From contig JAQULA010000090.1 of the NCBI GenBank assembly GCA_028718845.1, positions 1 through 7,077 on the forward strand: a DNA stretch of 7,077 bases. The letters run 5' to 3'. Origin of the DNA: Candidatus Omnitrophota bacterium. Its GTDB lineage: Bacteria > Omnitrophota > Gorgyraeia > B26-G9. Within the stretch, counting starts at the first letter, position 1. Each line of letters starts with the position of its first letter. Both the position numbers and the translations under genes were made by a program. This document shows positions 1 to 6,273 of the stretch, piece by piece. Under the pieces are notes generated by a model. The model was not told the DNA's origin. It was given only the letters and a program-made list of their open reading frames with translations, and did not search any database.

Positions 1-204
1 GATTCGGGCATAGGGATGAAAAAAGAGACTCTGGATAAAATATTCGACCCTTTTTTTACCACCAAAAGTAAAGGCACCGGGCTGGGGCTGTCGATCTGCT
101 ATTCCATTATTAAATCGCAGCAGGGAGAGCTGGTGTTTGAAAGCGAAGAAGGCAAAGGAACAACGGCAAGCATTTATTTGCCGTATTTACAAAGCAAGCC
201 CTGA
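1..204 (+). CDS. Sensor histidine kinase, C-terminal end of the HATPase domain (5' partial)
   Basis: This is the last 67 residues of a histidine kinase that begins upstream of the window; the reading frame is open from base 1. The visible part is the ATP-binding half of the catalytic (HATPase_c) domain. It has the G1 box DSGIG at residues 1-5, the F box IFDPFFTTK at about 13-21, and the G2 box GTGLGLS at about 25-31, then the closing beta strands and a short tail. The ATP lid between the F and G2 boxes is short. The protein ends on its kinase domain with no receiver attached, so its phosphoryl group must go to a separate protein. The single receiver encoded 66 bases downstream is the obvious candidate by position. 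Sensor type and dimerisation domain lie outside the window and cannot be judged. The family assignment is secure; the partner is inference. Confidence 0.95.
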   Translation, partial: DSGIGMKKETLDKIFDPFFTTKSKGTGLGLSICYSIIKSQQGELVFESEEGKGTTASIYLPYLQSKP

Positions 205-232
205 AAGTTCACCGGAATATCGGGGAAATCTG

Positions 233-259
233 TTTGATCGCGCCGGGGGCGCAATCAAA
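233..259 (+). promoter_or_regulatory. Inverted repeat abutting the ribosome binding site of the first receiver gene
   Basis: Two 12-base arms, TTTGATCGCGCC and GGCGCAATCAAA, flank a GGG loop and can pair with one C/A mismatch (11 of 12 pairs). No T-run follows, so it does not look like an intrinsic terminator. The last three bases of the 3' arm are the first bases of the Shine-Dalgarno stretch AAAGGAG (257-263), so a folded hairpin would sit against the ribosome site of the gene starting at 271. A translational control element, an RNA processing or stabilising hairpin, or a protein-binding dyad are all possible. The structure is seen directly; any function is inference. Confidence 0.5.
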
Positions 260-270
260 GGAGCGGAACA

Positions 271-654
271 ATGATGAAAAAAATCTTAGTCGTTGACGAT
301 GAAGCGGAGATCGTGAAGATTCTGGATTTATTTTTGCGGAAAAACGGTTATGAGGTTATCAGCACGACCGACGGCGATGCCGCGCTGGATATATTACGTT
401 CTCCGGCGGAAATCGATCTGATGGTTTTGGATATCAAAATGCCGAAAATATCCGGTATCCAAATTATTCAGGAGATGAGAAAAATCAACCGGAAGAACCC
501 GGTGGTTATTTTAAGCGGATCGATCGGCATGCAGCAGGATATTGATGTTTTGGCGGAATTAGGGTATGATGAACACATGATACTATATAAACCGGTTGAC
601 CTGAATGAGTTGCTGCAGAGACTGACGCAGCTGCTGCCCCCGGATCCGAGGTAA
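271..654 (+). CDS. Single-domain response regulator (CheY-like receiver)
   Basis: A 127-residue stand-alone receiver domain with no output domain. The switch residues are all present: acidic pair D9/D10 in ILVVDDE, phosphoacceptor D54 in VLDIKMP, S82 in the Thr/Ser position (VVILSGS), and K107 in the YKP motif. Such proteins take a phosphoryl group from a kinase and act through protein-protein contact or as relays. The start is the first of two adjacent ATG codons. Shine-Dalgarno AAAGGAG (257-263) lies 7 bases upstream, so the next ATG at 274 is also possible. It follows a kinase that lacks its own receiver, which makes that kinase a likely phosphodonor. The stop is followed after 3 bases by the next gene in the same frame. 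The family is certain from the motifs; the target is unknown. Confidence 0.93.
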   Translation: MMKKILVVDDEAEIVKILDLFLRKNGYEVISTTDGDAALDILRSPAEIDLMVLDIKMPKISGIQIIQEMRKINRKNPVVILSGSIGMQQDIDVLAELGYDEHMILYKPVDLNELLQRLTQLLPPDPR

Positions 655-657
655 GCG

Positions 658-1425
658 ATGGAGTGGAAAACGATCCTGATCGTCGATGCCGATACTACTG
701 CGCGCAGTAAACTCTATGAAGTGCTTTTTTCCAAAGGACATGCGGTTACCTGCGTTCCCACCGGCAAAGAAGCGCTGGCCGCGTTGACGGATAAGCGTTT
801 TGAAGTTATCATTCTCGACGGGGCATTGCCGGACATAGCGGCTCTGGACGCGGTGAAAGCGATCCGCCGATTCGATATGGATACGAAAATTTTGATCCTG
901 GATGCGCGGGGAATGCCTCCGGAAGAGCGGGCTTCCTTGCGGGATGCTCAAGTAACGGCGGTTGTCCCCAAGGATTTTGCTTCTCCGGAAATGATGCGGT
1001 CGGTTTTCGAAGCCCTGCGCGTGCCGGATGAGCCCGGACAGCGGGCCGGGGCATCGCGTTTATCGAAAGAAATAATTTTGGTAGTGGATGATAATGAGGA
1101 GGTTCGTAAGACCATTGAGTTGTTTTTGAAGAAAAAAGGGTATAATGTGCGCACCGCCGCGAGCGGGGAAGACGCGTTGATGAAAATCAAATTGGAAAAA
1201 CCGGACATCGCATTCCTTGATTTCCGCATGCCGGGAATGGACGGTATTATGACCCTGCGCCAGATAAAACGGCTGGATGAATCGATTAAGGTCATCATGC
1301 TTACCTCGGTGCAGGATGAGTATATTATGGCCGAGGCGGCAAAAGAGGGCGTGTCGGGGTATTTGATTAAACCGTGCGATTTGCACAAACTGAATGCGCT
1401 GCTGAGTTCACTCATAGCGCGTTAA
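658..1425 (+). CDS. Tandem-receiver protein (REC-REC), first receiver degenerate
   Basis: A 255-residue protein made of two receiver domains (about residues 4-120 and 138-255) joined by a polar Gly/Pro/Ala-rich linker (about 122-136), with no output domain. The second receiver is canonical: D144/D145, phosphoacceptor D188 in FLDFRMPGMDG, T216 and K238 in IKP. The first keeps the acceptor-position D54 (IILDGALPD), but its acidic cluster reads DAD (D10, A11, D12). The switch Thr/Ser is D82 and the conserved Lys-Pro has become K105-Asp. It may therefore not switch normally and could serve as a docking or dimerisation module. A Shine-Dalgarno GAGG (648-651) sits 6 bases before the ATG, inside the end of the previous gene, so translation is probably coupled. 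Without a visible effector domain the protein is most likely a relay or scaffold between the kinases on either side. Confidence 0.9.
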   Translation: MEWKTILIVDADTTARSKLYEVLFSKGHAVTCVPTGKEALAALTDKRFEVIILDGALPDIAALDAVKAIRRFDMDTKILILDARGMPPEERASLRDAQVTAVVPKDFASPEMMRSVFEALRVPDEPGQRAGASRLSKEIILVVDDNEEVRKTIELFLKKKGYNVRTAASGEDALMKIKLEKPDIAFLDFRMPGMDGIMTLRQIKRLDESIKVIMLTSVQDEYIMAEAAKEGVSGYLIKPCDLHKLNALLSSLIAR

Positions 1426-1437
1426 AAAGCGGGCCTC

Positions 1438-2745
1438 ATGGGAGAGCAAAAAATAAAAATATTGCTGATCGAAGACGATGCGGCGGTTGCGCAGGTTATT
1501 GCCGCCATTTTTCGAAAAGCGACGGATTTTTCGGTCGAGGTGGAATTTGCCGGCACTCTTCAGCAGGGAGAGGAATGTTTGCGGAAAAAGGAAGTGGACG
1601 CGGTTTTTCTCGATCTTACCCTTCCGGATAGCTGGGGGCTGGAAACGGTTGCCAAGGTGCAGCTGCTGGCCCCGGACTTGCCGATTATCGTGTTGACCGG
1701 GATCGATGACGAAGCCATGGCGACAAATGCCGTGCGTGCCGGGGCGCAGGATTATATCGTCAAGGGCCATCTGGACGCGGGGATGCTGGTGCGCTCGGTG
1801 CGCTATGCCATCGAACGTAAACATGCGGAAGAAGCCCTGCGCCGCGCGCGGGATGAACTGGAAGTACGCGTGGAAGAACGCACGATCGAACTTAGGCAGG
1901 CCAACGAATCCTTGCGTGAAGAGGTCGAAGAACGCAAGCATGCCGAACAGGAATTGCGAATCGCGCACACGAAATTGAAAGAGACCCAGGCCCAGCTTGT
2001 CCAGGCGGCGAAAATGCAGGTGGTCGGCGGGCTTGCCAGCGGGGTGGCCCATGAGGTCAAAAACCCTCTGGCGATTATCTTGCAGGGGGTTGAATACCTC
2101 GAAAAAAAAATCCCCCGGGAGGAACCCAATGTTACGCTTACTTTGGGTTATATCCGCAATGCCGTGGAACGCGCCGATACGATTGTCCGGGGGCTTATGG
2201 ATTTTGCCAGCATATCGCAGTTGAATATATCGATGCAGTCTTTGGCCCCGGTGCTGGAAAAAGCGCTGATGCTGCTGAAGCACCAGTTTGATAAACAGCA
2301 TATTCTGCTTAATAAAGAGATTGACGGAGAGATCCCGGAAATAGCCATCGATCGCAATAAAATCGAACAGGTTTTTTTAAATTTGCTGATGAATGCCACC
2401 GAGGCAATGGCCCAAGGCGGGAATTTGTCCGTAAAAGTCTTTAGCCTGTCCGGCGGGAAGGCCCGGGAACTGCTGCCTCGCCGGGATAATGACGAGCCGG
2501 ATATTAATGTCTGTGTGGTGGTTGAGATCGAAGACAGCGGCCCCGGGATCCCGGCGGACATGCTTGACCGTATTTTTGACCCTTTTTTTACGACAAAGCG
2601 GACTCAGGGCGGCACGGGGCTGGGGCTGGCGATTGTCCGGAATATTCTTGAAATGCACGGAGCCAGAATTGCCGTCACCCTTAGAAATGAGGGCGGTACG
2701 CGGGTCCGGGTATTGTTCCCGGTATATAAGCAAGGAGGAGCGTAG
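1438..2745 (+). CDS. Hybrid histidine kinase, REC - coiled coil - HisKA - HATPase
   Basis: A 435-residue soluble kinase with no transmembrane segment or PAS/GAF sensor. An N-terminal receiver (about 5-122) has E12/D13/D14, acceptor D59, T87 and K109; the last is followed by Gly instead of Pro, a variant seen in receivers joined to signalling domains. A charged coiled coil (about 124-192) with two ERKHAE-type repeats leads to the HisKA helix with H205 in HEVKNPL. The HATPase domain has the N box with N319 (FLNLLMNATEA), G1 DSGPG (366-370), F box IFDPFFTTK (379-387) and G2 GTGLGLA (392-398). This layout suits a cytoplasmic kinase controlled by phosphorylation of its own receiver, in other words a relay integrating upstream kinases. 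The ATG lacks a clear Shine-Dalgarno site and lies 12 bases after the previous stop, so coupling or re-initiation is likely. Likely targets are the two receivers directly downstream. Confidence 0.93.
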   Translation: MGEQKIKILLIEDDAAVAQVIAAIFRKATDFSVEVEFAGTLQQGEECLRKKEVDAVFLDLTLPDSWGLETVAKVQLLAPDLPIIVLTGIDDEAMATNAVRAGAQDYIVKGHLDAGMLVRSVRYAIERKHAEEALRRARDELEVRVEERTIELRQANESLREEVEERKHAEQELRIAHTKLKETQAQLVQAAKMQVVGGLASGVAHEVKNPLAIILQGVEYLEKKIPREEPNVTLTLGYIRNAVERADTIVRGLMDFASISQLNISMQSLAPVLEKALMLLKHQFDKQHILLNKEIDGEIPEIAIDRNKIEQVFLNLLMNATEAMAQGGNLSVKVFSLSGGKARELLPRRDNDEPDINVCVVVEIEDSGPGIPADMLDRIFDPFFTTKRTQGGTGLGLAIVRNILEMHGARIAVTLRNEGGTRVRVLFPVYKQGGA

Positions 2746-2747
2746 AC

Positions 2748-3125
2748 ATGGAGCGAAAAAAAGTACTGATTGTCGACGACGAAGAGCAATTTACGCGAAT
2801 GGTGAAACTTAATCTGGAAGAAACCGGGGATTATTCGGTAACCGTGGAAAACAAAGGCCGGCAGGCGCTGTCGGCGGCCCGGTCGGTGAAGCCGGACATC
2901 ATTTTTCTGGATATTATCATGCCGGATATCGACGGACCGCAGGTGTTGAAAGATTTTCGCGACGACCCGTTATTCAATAAAGTTCCGATCGTGTTTCTTA
3001 CGGCCTTGGTGTCTCAGTCGGAAGTCGGCGAGCGGGGAGCGGTGATTGCCGGAAATGCGTTTCTGGCCAAACCGGTAACCACCGAACAATTGGTGGCTTG
3101 TATCAGGGAAAACCTGCGGAAATAA
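2748..3125 (+). CDS. Single-domain response regulator (CheY-like receiver)
   Basis: A 125-residue stand-alone receiver. The motifs are complete: D10/D11 in VLIVDDEEQF, acceptor D55 in FLDIIMPDIDG, T85 in VFLTAL and K108 in LAKP. A strong Shine-Dalgarno AAGGAGG (2732-2738) lies inside the last codons of the hybrid kinase gene, 9 bases before the ATG. The two genes are separated by 2 bases, so translation is tightly coupled and this protein is the natural phosphoacceptor of that kinase. It resembles the next receiver over its first 35 residues (DDEEQF, VKxNL, YxV), which suggests an old duplication. The stretch after T85 (about 88-104) is rich in small residues and differs from its neighbour, so partner specificity may have diverged. 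No output domain is present; its action must be by binding another protein. Confidence 0.93.
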   Translation: MERKKVLIVDDEEQFTRMVKLNLEETGDYSVTVENKGRQALSAARSVKPDIIFLDIIMPDIDGPQVLKDFRDDPLFNKVPIVFLTALVSQSEVGERGAVIAGNAFLAKPVTTEQLVACIRENLRK

Positions 3126-3175
3126 GTCCGGAAGCAGCGGCGGGTGTAATCAATTTATAATAGGGAGGGTTTCAA

Positions 3176-3574
3176 ATGGCGGCAAAGAAAAAAATATTGC
3201 TGATCGACGACGAAGAGCAGTTTTGTTTTTTGGTGAAGCAGAATCTGAACGAAGAAGGCAAGTACGAGGTCGAATACACCAATGATCCGGACGAGGGGAT
3301 AAAACTGGCGAAACGCATTGTTCCGGATGTGATCCTGCTGGATATTACCATGCCGAAGAAAACCGGGCTGGAAGTGCTGGAAATACTGAAAAAGGATAAA
3401 AAGACCGTGGGTCTTCCGGTGATCATGCTTACGGCGTTGCAGGATACGGAGACGAAGCTGAAGGCGTCGTATCTCTACGGCGACGATTATCTGGTGAAGC
3501 CGATAACCTTGGGATTGCTGAAAATCAAGATCGATGAAGTGATTGAACGCAGCTCGCGGTTACACAAAAAATAA
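3176..3574 (+). CDS. Single-domain response regulator (CheY-like receiver)
   Basis: A 132-residue stand-alone receiver with complete switch residues: D11/D12 in ILLIDDEEQF, acceptor D56 in LLDITMPKKTG, T86 in IMLTAL and K108 in VKP. Shine-Dalgarno GGAGG (3164-3168) sits 7 bases before the ATG. A 50-base gap separates it from the previous receiver. I see no terminator and no convincing promoter in that gap, so it probably belongs to the same transcript. It is a likely paralogue of the preceding receiver, sharing the unusual DDEEQF start and a similar first helix. The C-terminus ends in a basic tail (RSSRLHKK). This is the last gene of the signalling cluster; a probable terminator follows. Its kinase is presumably the hybrid kinase two genes upstream; its target is unknown. 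Confidence 0.93.
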   Translation: MAAKKKILLIDDEEQFCFLVKQNLNEEGKYEVEYTNDPDEGIKLAKRIVPDVILLDITMPKKTGLEVLEILKKDKKTVGLPVIMLTALQDTETKLKASYLYGDDYLVKPITLGLLKIKIDEVIERSSRLHKK

Positions 3575-3614
3575 CGGTATCTTTCCGCTATCCCTTAGCG
3601 TAAGCGCACGGGAA

Positions 3615-3668
3615 AAATAATAACCACATATCCGCCGGCGGCATAATCGATGCGGCGTTTTATTATTT
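3615..3668 (+). terminator. Probable intrinsic terminator after the receiver cluster
   Basis: A GC core CGCCG (3633-3637) can pair with CGGCG (3653-3657) around a small CAT/ATG inner stem, leaving a GCGG bulge on the 5' side. The T-rich run TTTTATTATTT (3658-3668) follows directly. An outer A-rich arm AAATAATAA (3615-3623) is complementary to TTATTATTT (3660-3668), so the element could also act on the opposite strand. The core stem is short and bulged, which keeps the call moderate. Its position 40-95 bases after the last receiver gene fits the end of the signalling operon. Confidence 0.5.
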
Positions 3669-3714
3669 GTGGCTGCGCATACAAAACGGGGCCGATTTTT
3701 CACGATTGCGGCAT

Positions 3715-3744
3715 TTGCCGGGGCGATTTGTAGTACAATATAAG
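3715..3744 (+). promoter_or_regulatory. Weak candidate sigma-70-type promoter for the glucan phosphorylase gene
   Basis: TTGCCG (3715-3720) and TATAAG (3739-3744) are separated by 18 bases and match the -35 and -10 consensus partly. An overlapping TACAAT (3734-3739) is an alternative -10 but has no well-spaced -35. Either would start transcription only about 10-15 bases before the GTG, close to or within the Shine-Dalgarno site, which weakens the case. The presence of a terminator upstream implies that some promoter must lie here. Confidence 0.3.
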
Positions 3745-3747
3745 GTA

Positions 3748-3755
3748 GGGGGAGG
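3748..3755 (+). promoter_or_regulatory. Strong ribosome binding site that fixes a GTG start
   Basis: GGGGGAGG lies 5 bases before the GTG at 3761. The first in-frame ATG is 17 codons further on (3812) and has no comparable site, so the GTG start is preferred for the phosphorylase. Confidence 0.75.
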
Positions 3756-3760
3756 AACCC

Positions 3761-6241
3761 GTGGTAGATAATAATAATCAGAAACGCGCCTGGATCACCA
3801 TCAGCCGGGCAATGAACAAAGAAGGGCTTGAGATATCATTCAAGGATAACCGGCAGTATCTGCTGGCCAAAGACCAGTATTCCGCGACCAAACACGATAA
3901 TTTTATGGCGATGGCCATTGCCGTGCGCGACCGGGTGGTCGAACGCTGGATTGTGACCCAGCAGCGTTATCACCAGCAGAACCTTCGCCGGGTGTATTAT
4001 TTATCCATGGAATTCCTTATCGGGCGCCTGCTGGAAAATAATATCATTAATCTGGGATTGCGGGAAGAGACCCGCCAGTCCCTGGAGGAGATGGGGTTCG
4101 ATCCGGAAACGATCGTTGCCCAGGAAGCGGATGCCGGATTGGGCAACGGCGGGCTGGGCCGGCTGGCCGCCTGTTTTCTGGATTCGATGGCGACCCTGGA
4201 GATACCGGCGTACGGTTACGGGATCCGCTACGATTACGGTATTTTTCATCAGCGGATCATTGACGGCTATCAAATCGAATGCCCGGATGAATGGCTGAAA
4301 CTGGGCAACCCCTGGGAATTCGCCCGGCCGGAATATACGGTCAAGGTGCGTTTTTACGGGCATACCCAGGTATTTCACGACCGCCATGGAAAACTGCGGG
4401 TGCGCTGGGGCGATACCAAGGATGTGCTGGCGGTTCCCTACGATATGCCGATTCCCGGGTACAAGAATGATACGATCAATACTCTGCGGTTATGGTCGGC
4501 GCGCAGTGCCGAAGAATTCGACTTTGAATATTTTAACGACGGCGACTATGAACGCGCGGTCTATAATCAGGTATTTTCCGAAAATATTTCCAAGGTGTTG
4601 TACCCCAACGATATTATCATCCAGGGGAAAGAGCTGCGGCTGAAACAGGAGTATTTCTTTACCGCCGCCTCGATTTCCGATATCCTGCGCCGGTTTAAAA
4701 CCGATAATTCCGATATCCGGCAATTTCCGGAAAAAAACGTTATTCAGCTTAACGACACGCATCCGGCATTGGCCATTGTCGAGCTGATGCGGATTTTGAT
4801 CGACGAAGAAGAGCTTGATTGGAATGCGGCCTGGGATATAACCGTGCGGACGTTTGCCTATACCAACCATACGATTATGCCGGAAGCCCTGGAAAACTGG
4901 CCGGTGCCGTTGTTCGAATCGCTGCTGCCGCGGCACCTGGAGCTTATTTATGAGATCAATCACCGCTTTCTGCGGGAAGTGGCCAACCGTTACCCCTGGG
5001 ATGTTTATCGCCTGGGGAGGATGTCGATAGTTGAGGAGGGCAGCCCCAAACATATTCGCATGGCGTTCCTTTCCATCGTCGGCAGCCATTCGGTCAACGG
5101 GGTTTCTCCGCTGCATTCGGAATTACTGCGTACGCAGTTATTCAAGGATTTTCATGATTTATGGCCGGAGAAGTTCAATAATAAGACTAACGGGGTTACC
5201 CAGCGGCGCTGGCTGCGCAAGGCCAATCCGAAATTGTCCGACCTGATCACCGGCAGTATCGGAGACCACTGGGTGACGCATCTGGATGAACTGGAAAAAT
5301 TGCTTCCGCGCTGCGAGGACGCGTCGTTTCGGGGCGAATGGCGCCGCGTCAAGGCCGCGAACAAAATCGTTCTGGCGGATTATATCCTGAAAAATGCCCA
5401 TGTAAAAGTAGATCCGGAATCATTGTTCGACGTGCAGGTAAAACGCATCCATGAATATAAACGCCAGTTGCTGTTCGGCCTGTACATTATTTCCCAGTAT
5501 TTGAAGATGAAAGACGCTCCGGATGCGGTCATCCAGCCCCGGACCTTTATCTTCGGCGGCAAAGCCGCTCCGGGATATTTCATGGCCAAGCTTATTATAA
5601 AGTTTATCAGCCGGATCGCCGATATCATCAATAACGATAAATGGGTCCAGGACCGGCTGAAAGTCGTGTTTTTGGAAAATTACTGCGTGTCGCTGGCGGA
5701 AAAAATCTTCCCCGGCAGCGATCTTTCCGAACAGATTTCGACGGCGGGAACCGAGGCCTCCGGCACCGGGTGCATGAAATTTATGATGAACGGGGCGCTT
5801 ACCATCGGGACGCTTGACGGGGCGAATATTGAAATCAAAAAAGCCGTCGGCGATGAAAATATTTTCATTTTCGGCATGCCGGAAGCGCAGGTGCAATCGC
5901 TTAAAAACAGCGGATATCATCCGCGCGATTACATCGGCCGGTCCCCATTGCTCAAAGAAGTGTGCCAGCTGGTTCAGAGTCATTTCTTTTCTCCGCTCGA
6001 TCCGGATTTGTTCGAGCCGTTAATCAATAATTTACTGGAAAACGACCCGTTTATGGTCTGCGCCGATTTCGATGCGTACTGCGCGATGCAGGATAACGTG
6101 TCGGCCGCGTATTGCGATCAGGAGGCCTGGACGAAAAAATCGATAATCAACGTGGCTAAGTCGGGGGTCTTTTCCAGCGATCGGACGATTGCCGAATATG
6201 CCCGGGAAATATGGCAAGTTCCTTATAAAAATAATTTCTAA
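3761..6241 (+). CDS. glgP: Glycogen/starch/alpha-glucan phosphorylase (GT35)
   Basis: An 826-residue, full-length alpha-glucan phosphorylase. This cytoplasmic, PLP-dependent enzyme removes terminal glucose from alpha-1,4-glucan with inorganic phosphate and gives glucose-1-phosphate. All family landmarks are visible. YYLSMEFLIGR (79-89) and the glycine loop EADAGLGNGGLGRL (122-135) lie in the N-terminal half, followed by LNDTHP with H334 in the glucose site. VKRIHEYKR (560-568) carries the phosphate-contacting K561, R562 and K567, and FGGKAAPGY spans 598-606. The PLP signature EASGTGCMKFMMN starts at 665, with K673 as the cofactor lysine. Spacing to the muscle enzyme is a constant -7 across K561/R562/K673, so no internal loss is seen. 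I see no N-terminal phosphoserine segment like that of animal phosphorylases. Maltodextrin phosphorylase (malP) is the main alternative, since sequence alone does not separate substrate preference. Its own promoter is likely, given the terminator upstream; the flavoprotein gene follows 32 bases later. Confidence 0.97.
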   Translation: MVDNNNQKRAWITISRAMNKEGLEISFKDNRQYLLAKDQYSATKHDNFMAMAIAVRDRVVERWIVTQQRYHQQNLRRVYYLSMEFLIGRLLENNIINLGLREETRQSLEEMGFDPETIVAQEADAGLGNGGLGRLAACFLDSMATLEIPAYGYGIRYDYGIFHQRIIDGYQIECPDEWLKLGNPWEFARPEYTVKVRFYGHTQVFHDRHGKLRVRWGDTKDVLAVPYDMPIPGYKNDTINTLRLWSARSAEEFDFEYFNDGDYERAVYNQVFSENISKVLYPNDIIIQGKELRLKQEYFFTAASISDILRRFKTDNSDIRQFPEKNVIQLNDTHPALAIVELMRILIDEEELDWNAAWDITVRTFAYTNHTIMPEALENWPVPLFESLLPRHLELIYEINHRFLREVANRYPWDVYRLGRMSIVEEGSPKHIRMAFLSIVGSHSVNGVSPLHSELLRTQLFKDFHDLWPEKFNNKTNGVTQRRWLRKANPKLSDLITGSIGDHWVTHLDELEKLLPRCEDASFRGEWRRVKAANKIVLADYILKNAHVKVDPESLFDVQVKRIHEYKRQLLFGLYIISQYLKMKDAPDAVIQPRTFIFGGKAAPGYFMAKLIIKFISRIADIINNDKWVQDRLKVVFLENYCVSLAEKIFPGSDLSEQISTAGTEASGTGCMKFMMNGALTIGTLDGANIEIKKAVGDENIFIFGMPEAQVQSLKNSGYHPRDYIGRSPLLKEVCQLVQSHFFSPLDPDLFEPLINNLLENDPFMVCADFDAYCAMQDNVSAAYCDQEAWTKKSIINVAKSGVFSSDRTIAEYAREIWQVPYKNNF

Positions 6242-6273
6242 AGAGAGCCGGGCGCAGCGAAGGACCTGATATC

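Larger units (their letters stand above)
3575..3760 (+). other. Intergenic region between the signalling cluster and the glucan phosphorylase gene
   Basis: This 186-base gap holds no credible gene. Its first half contains a probable terminator (about 3615-3668). Its second half holds a short CGGC-ATTT-GCCG dyad (3709-3720), three CGATT words spaced 10 and 21 bases apart (3693, 3703, 3724), a weak promoter candidate and the ribosome site of the next gene. It most likely separates two transcription units. Confidence 0.6.

Noticed and set aside
48..62. T-runs in both kinase genes (here and near 2582-2589) as possible slippage sites
   Set aside because: They encode the conserved Phe-Phe of the F box (DPFFTTK) and the frame continues normally after both, so there is no sign of frameshifting.
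205..270. Possible terminator between the partial kinase and the first receiver
   Set aside because: The inverted repeat is present but no T-run follows, and it merges with the ribosome site. Better described as an element at the start of the next gene.
1408..2301. Long open frame of 297 codons on the minus strand
   Set aside because: It lies antisense to the hybrid kinase, whose motifs are complete in the + frame. Its translation is rich in Phe, His, Arg and Gln without recognisable domains, typical of an antisense shadow.
2543..2554. 12-base palindrome CCGGGATCCCGG
   Set aside because: It encodes the conserved G1 box of the kinase (Gly-Pro-Gly-Ile-Pro); the symmetry follows from the codons of a fixed motif in a GC-rich context.
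3156..3161. Perfect TATAAT ahead of the last receiver gene
   Set aside because: There is no -35 match at 16-18 bases and no extended -10. The implied start would fall on or after the Shine-Dalgarno site at 3164-3168. More likely an AT-rich stretch that keeps the ribosome site open.
4490..5116. Open frame of 208 codons on the minus strand
   Set aside because: It is antisense to the well-supported phosphorylase gene, shows no domain, and has no ribosome site I would trust.
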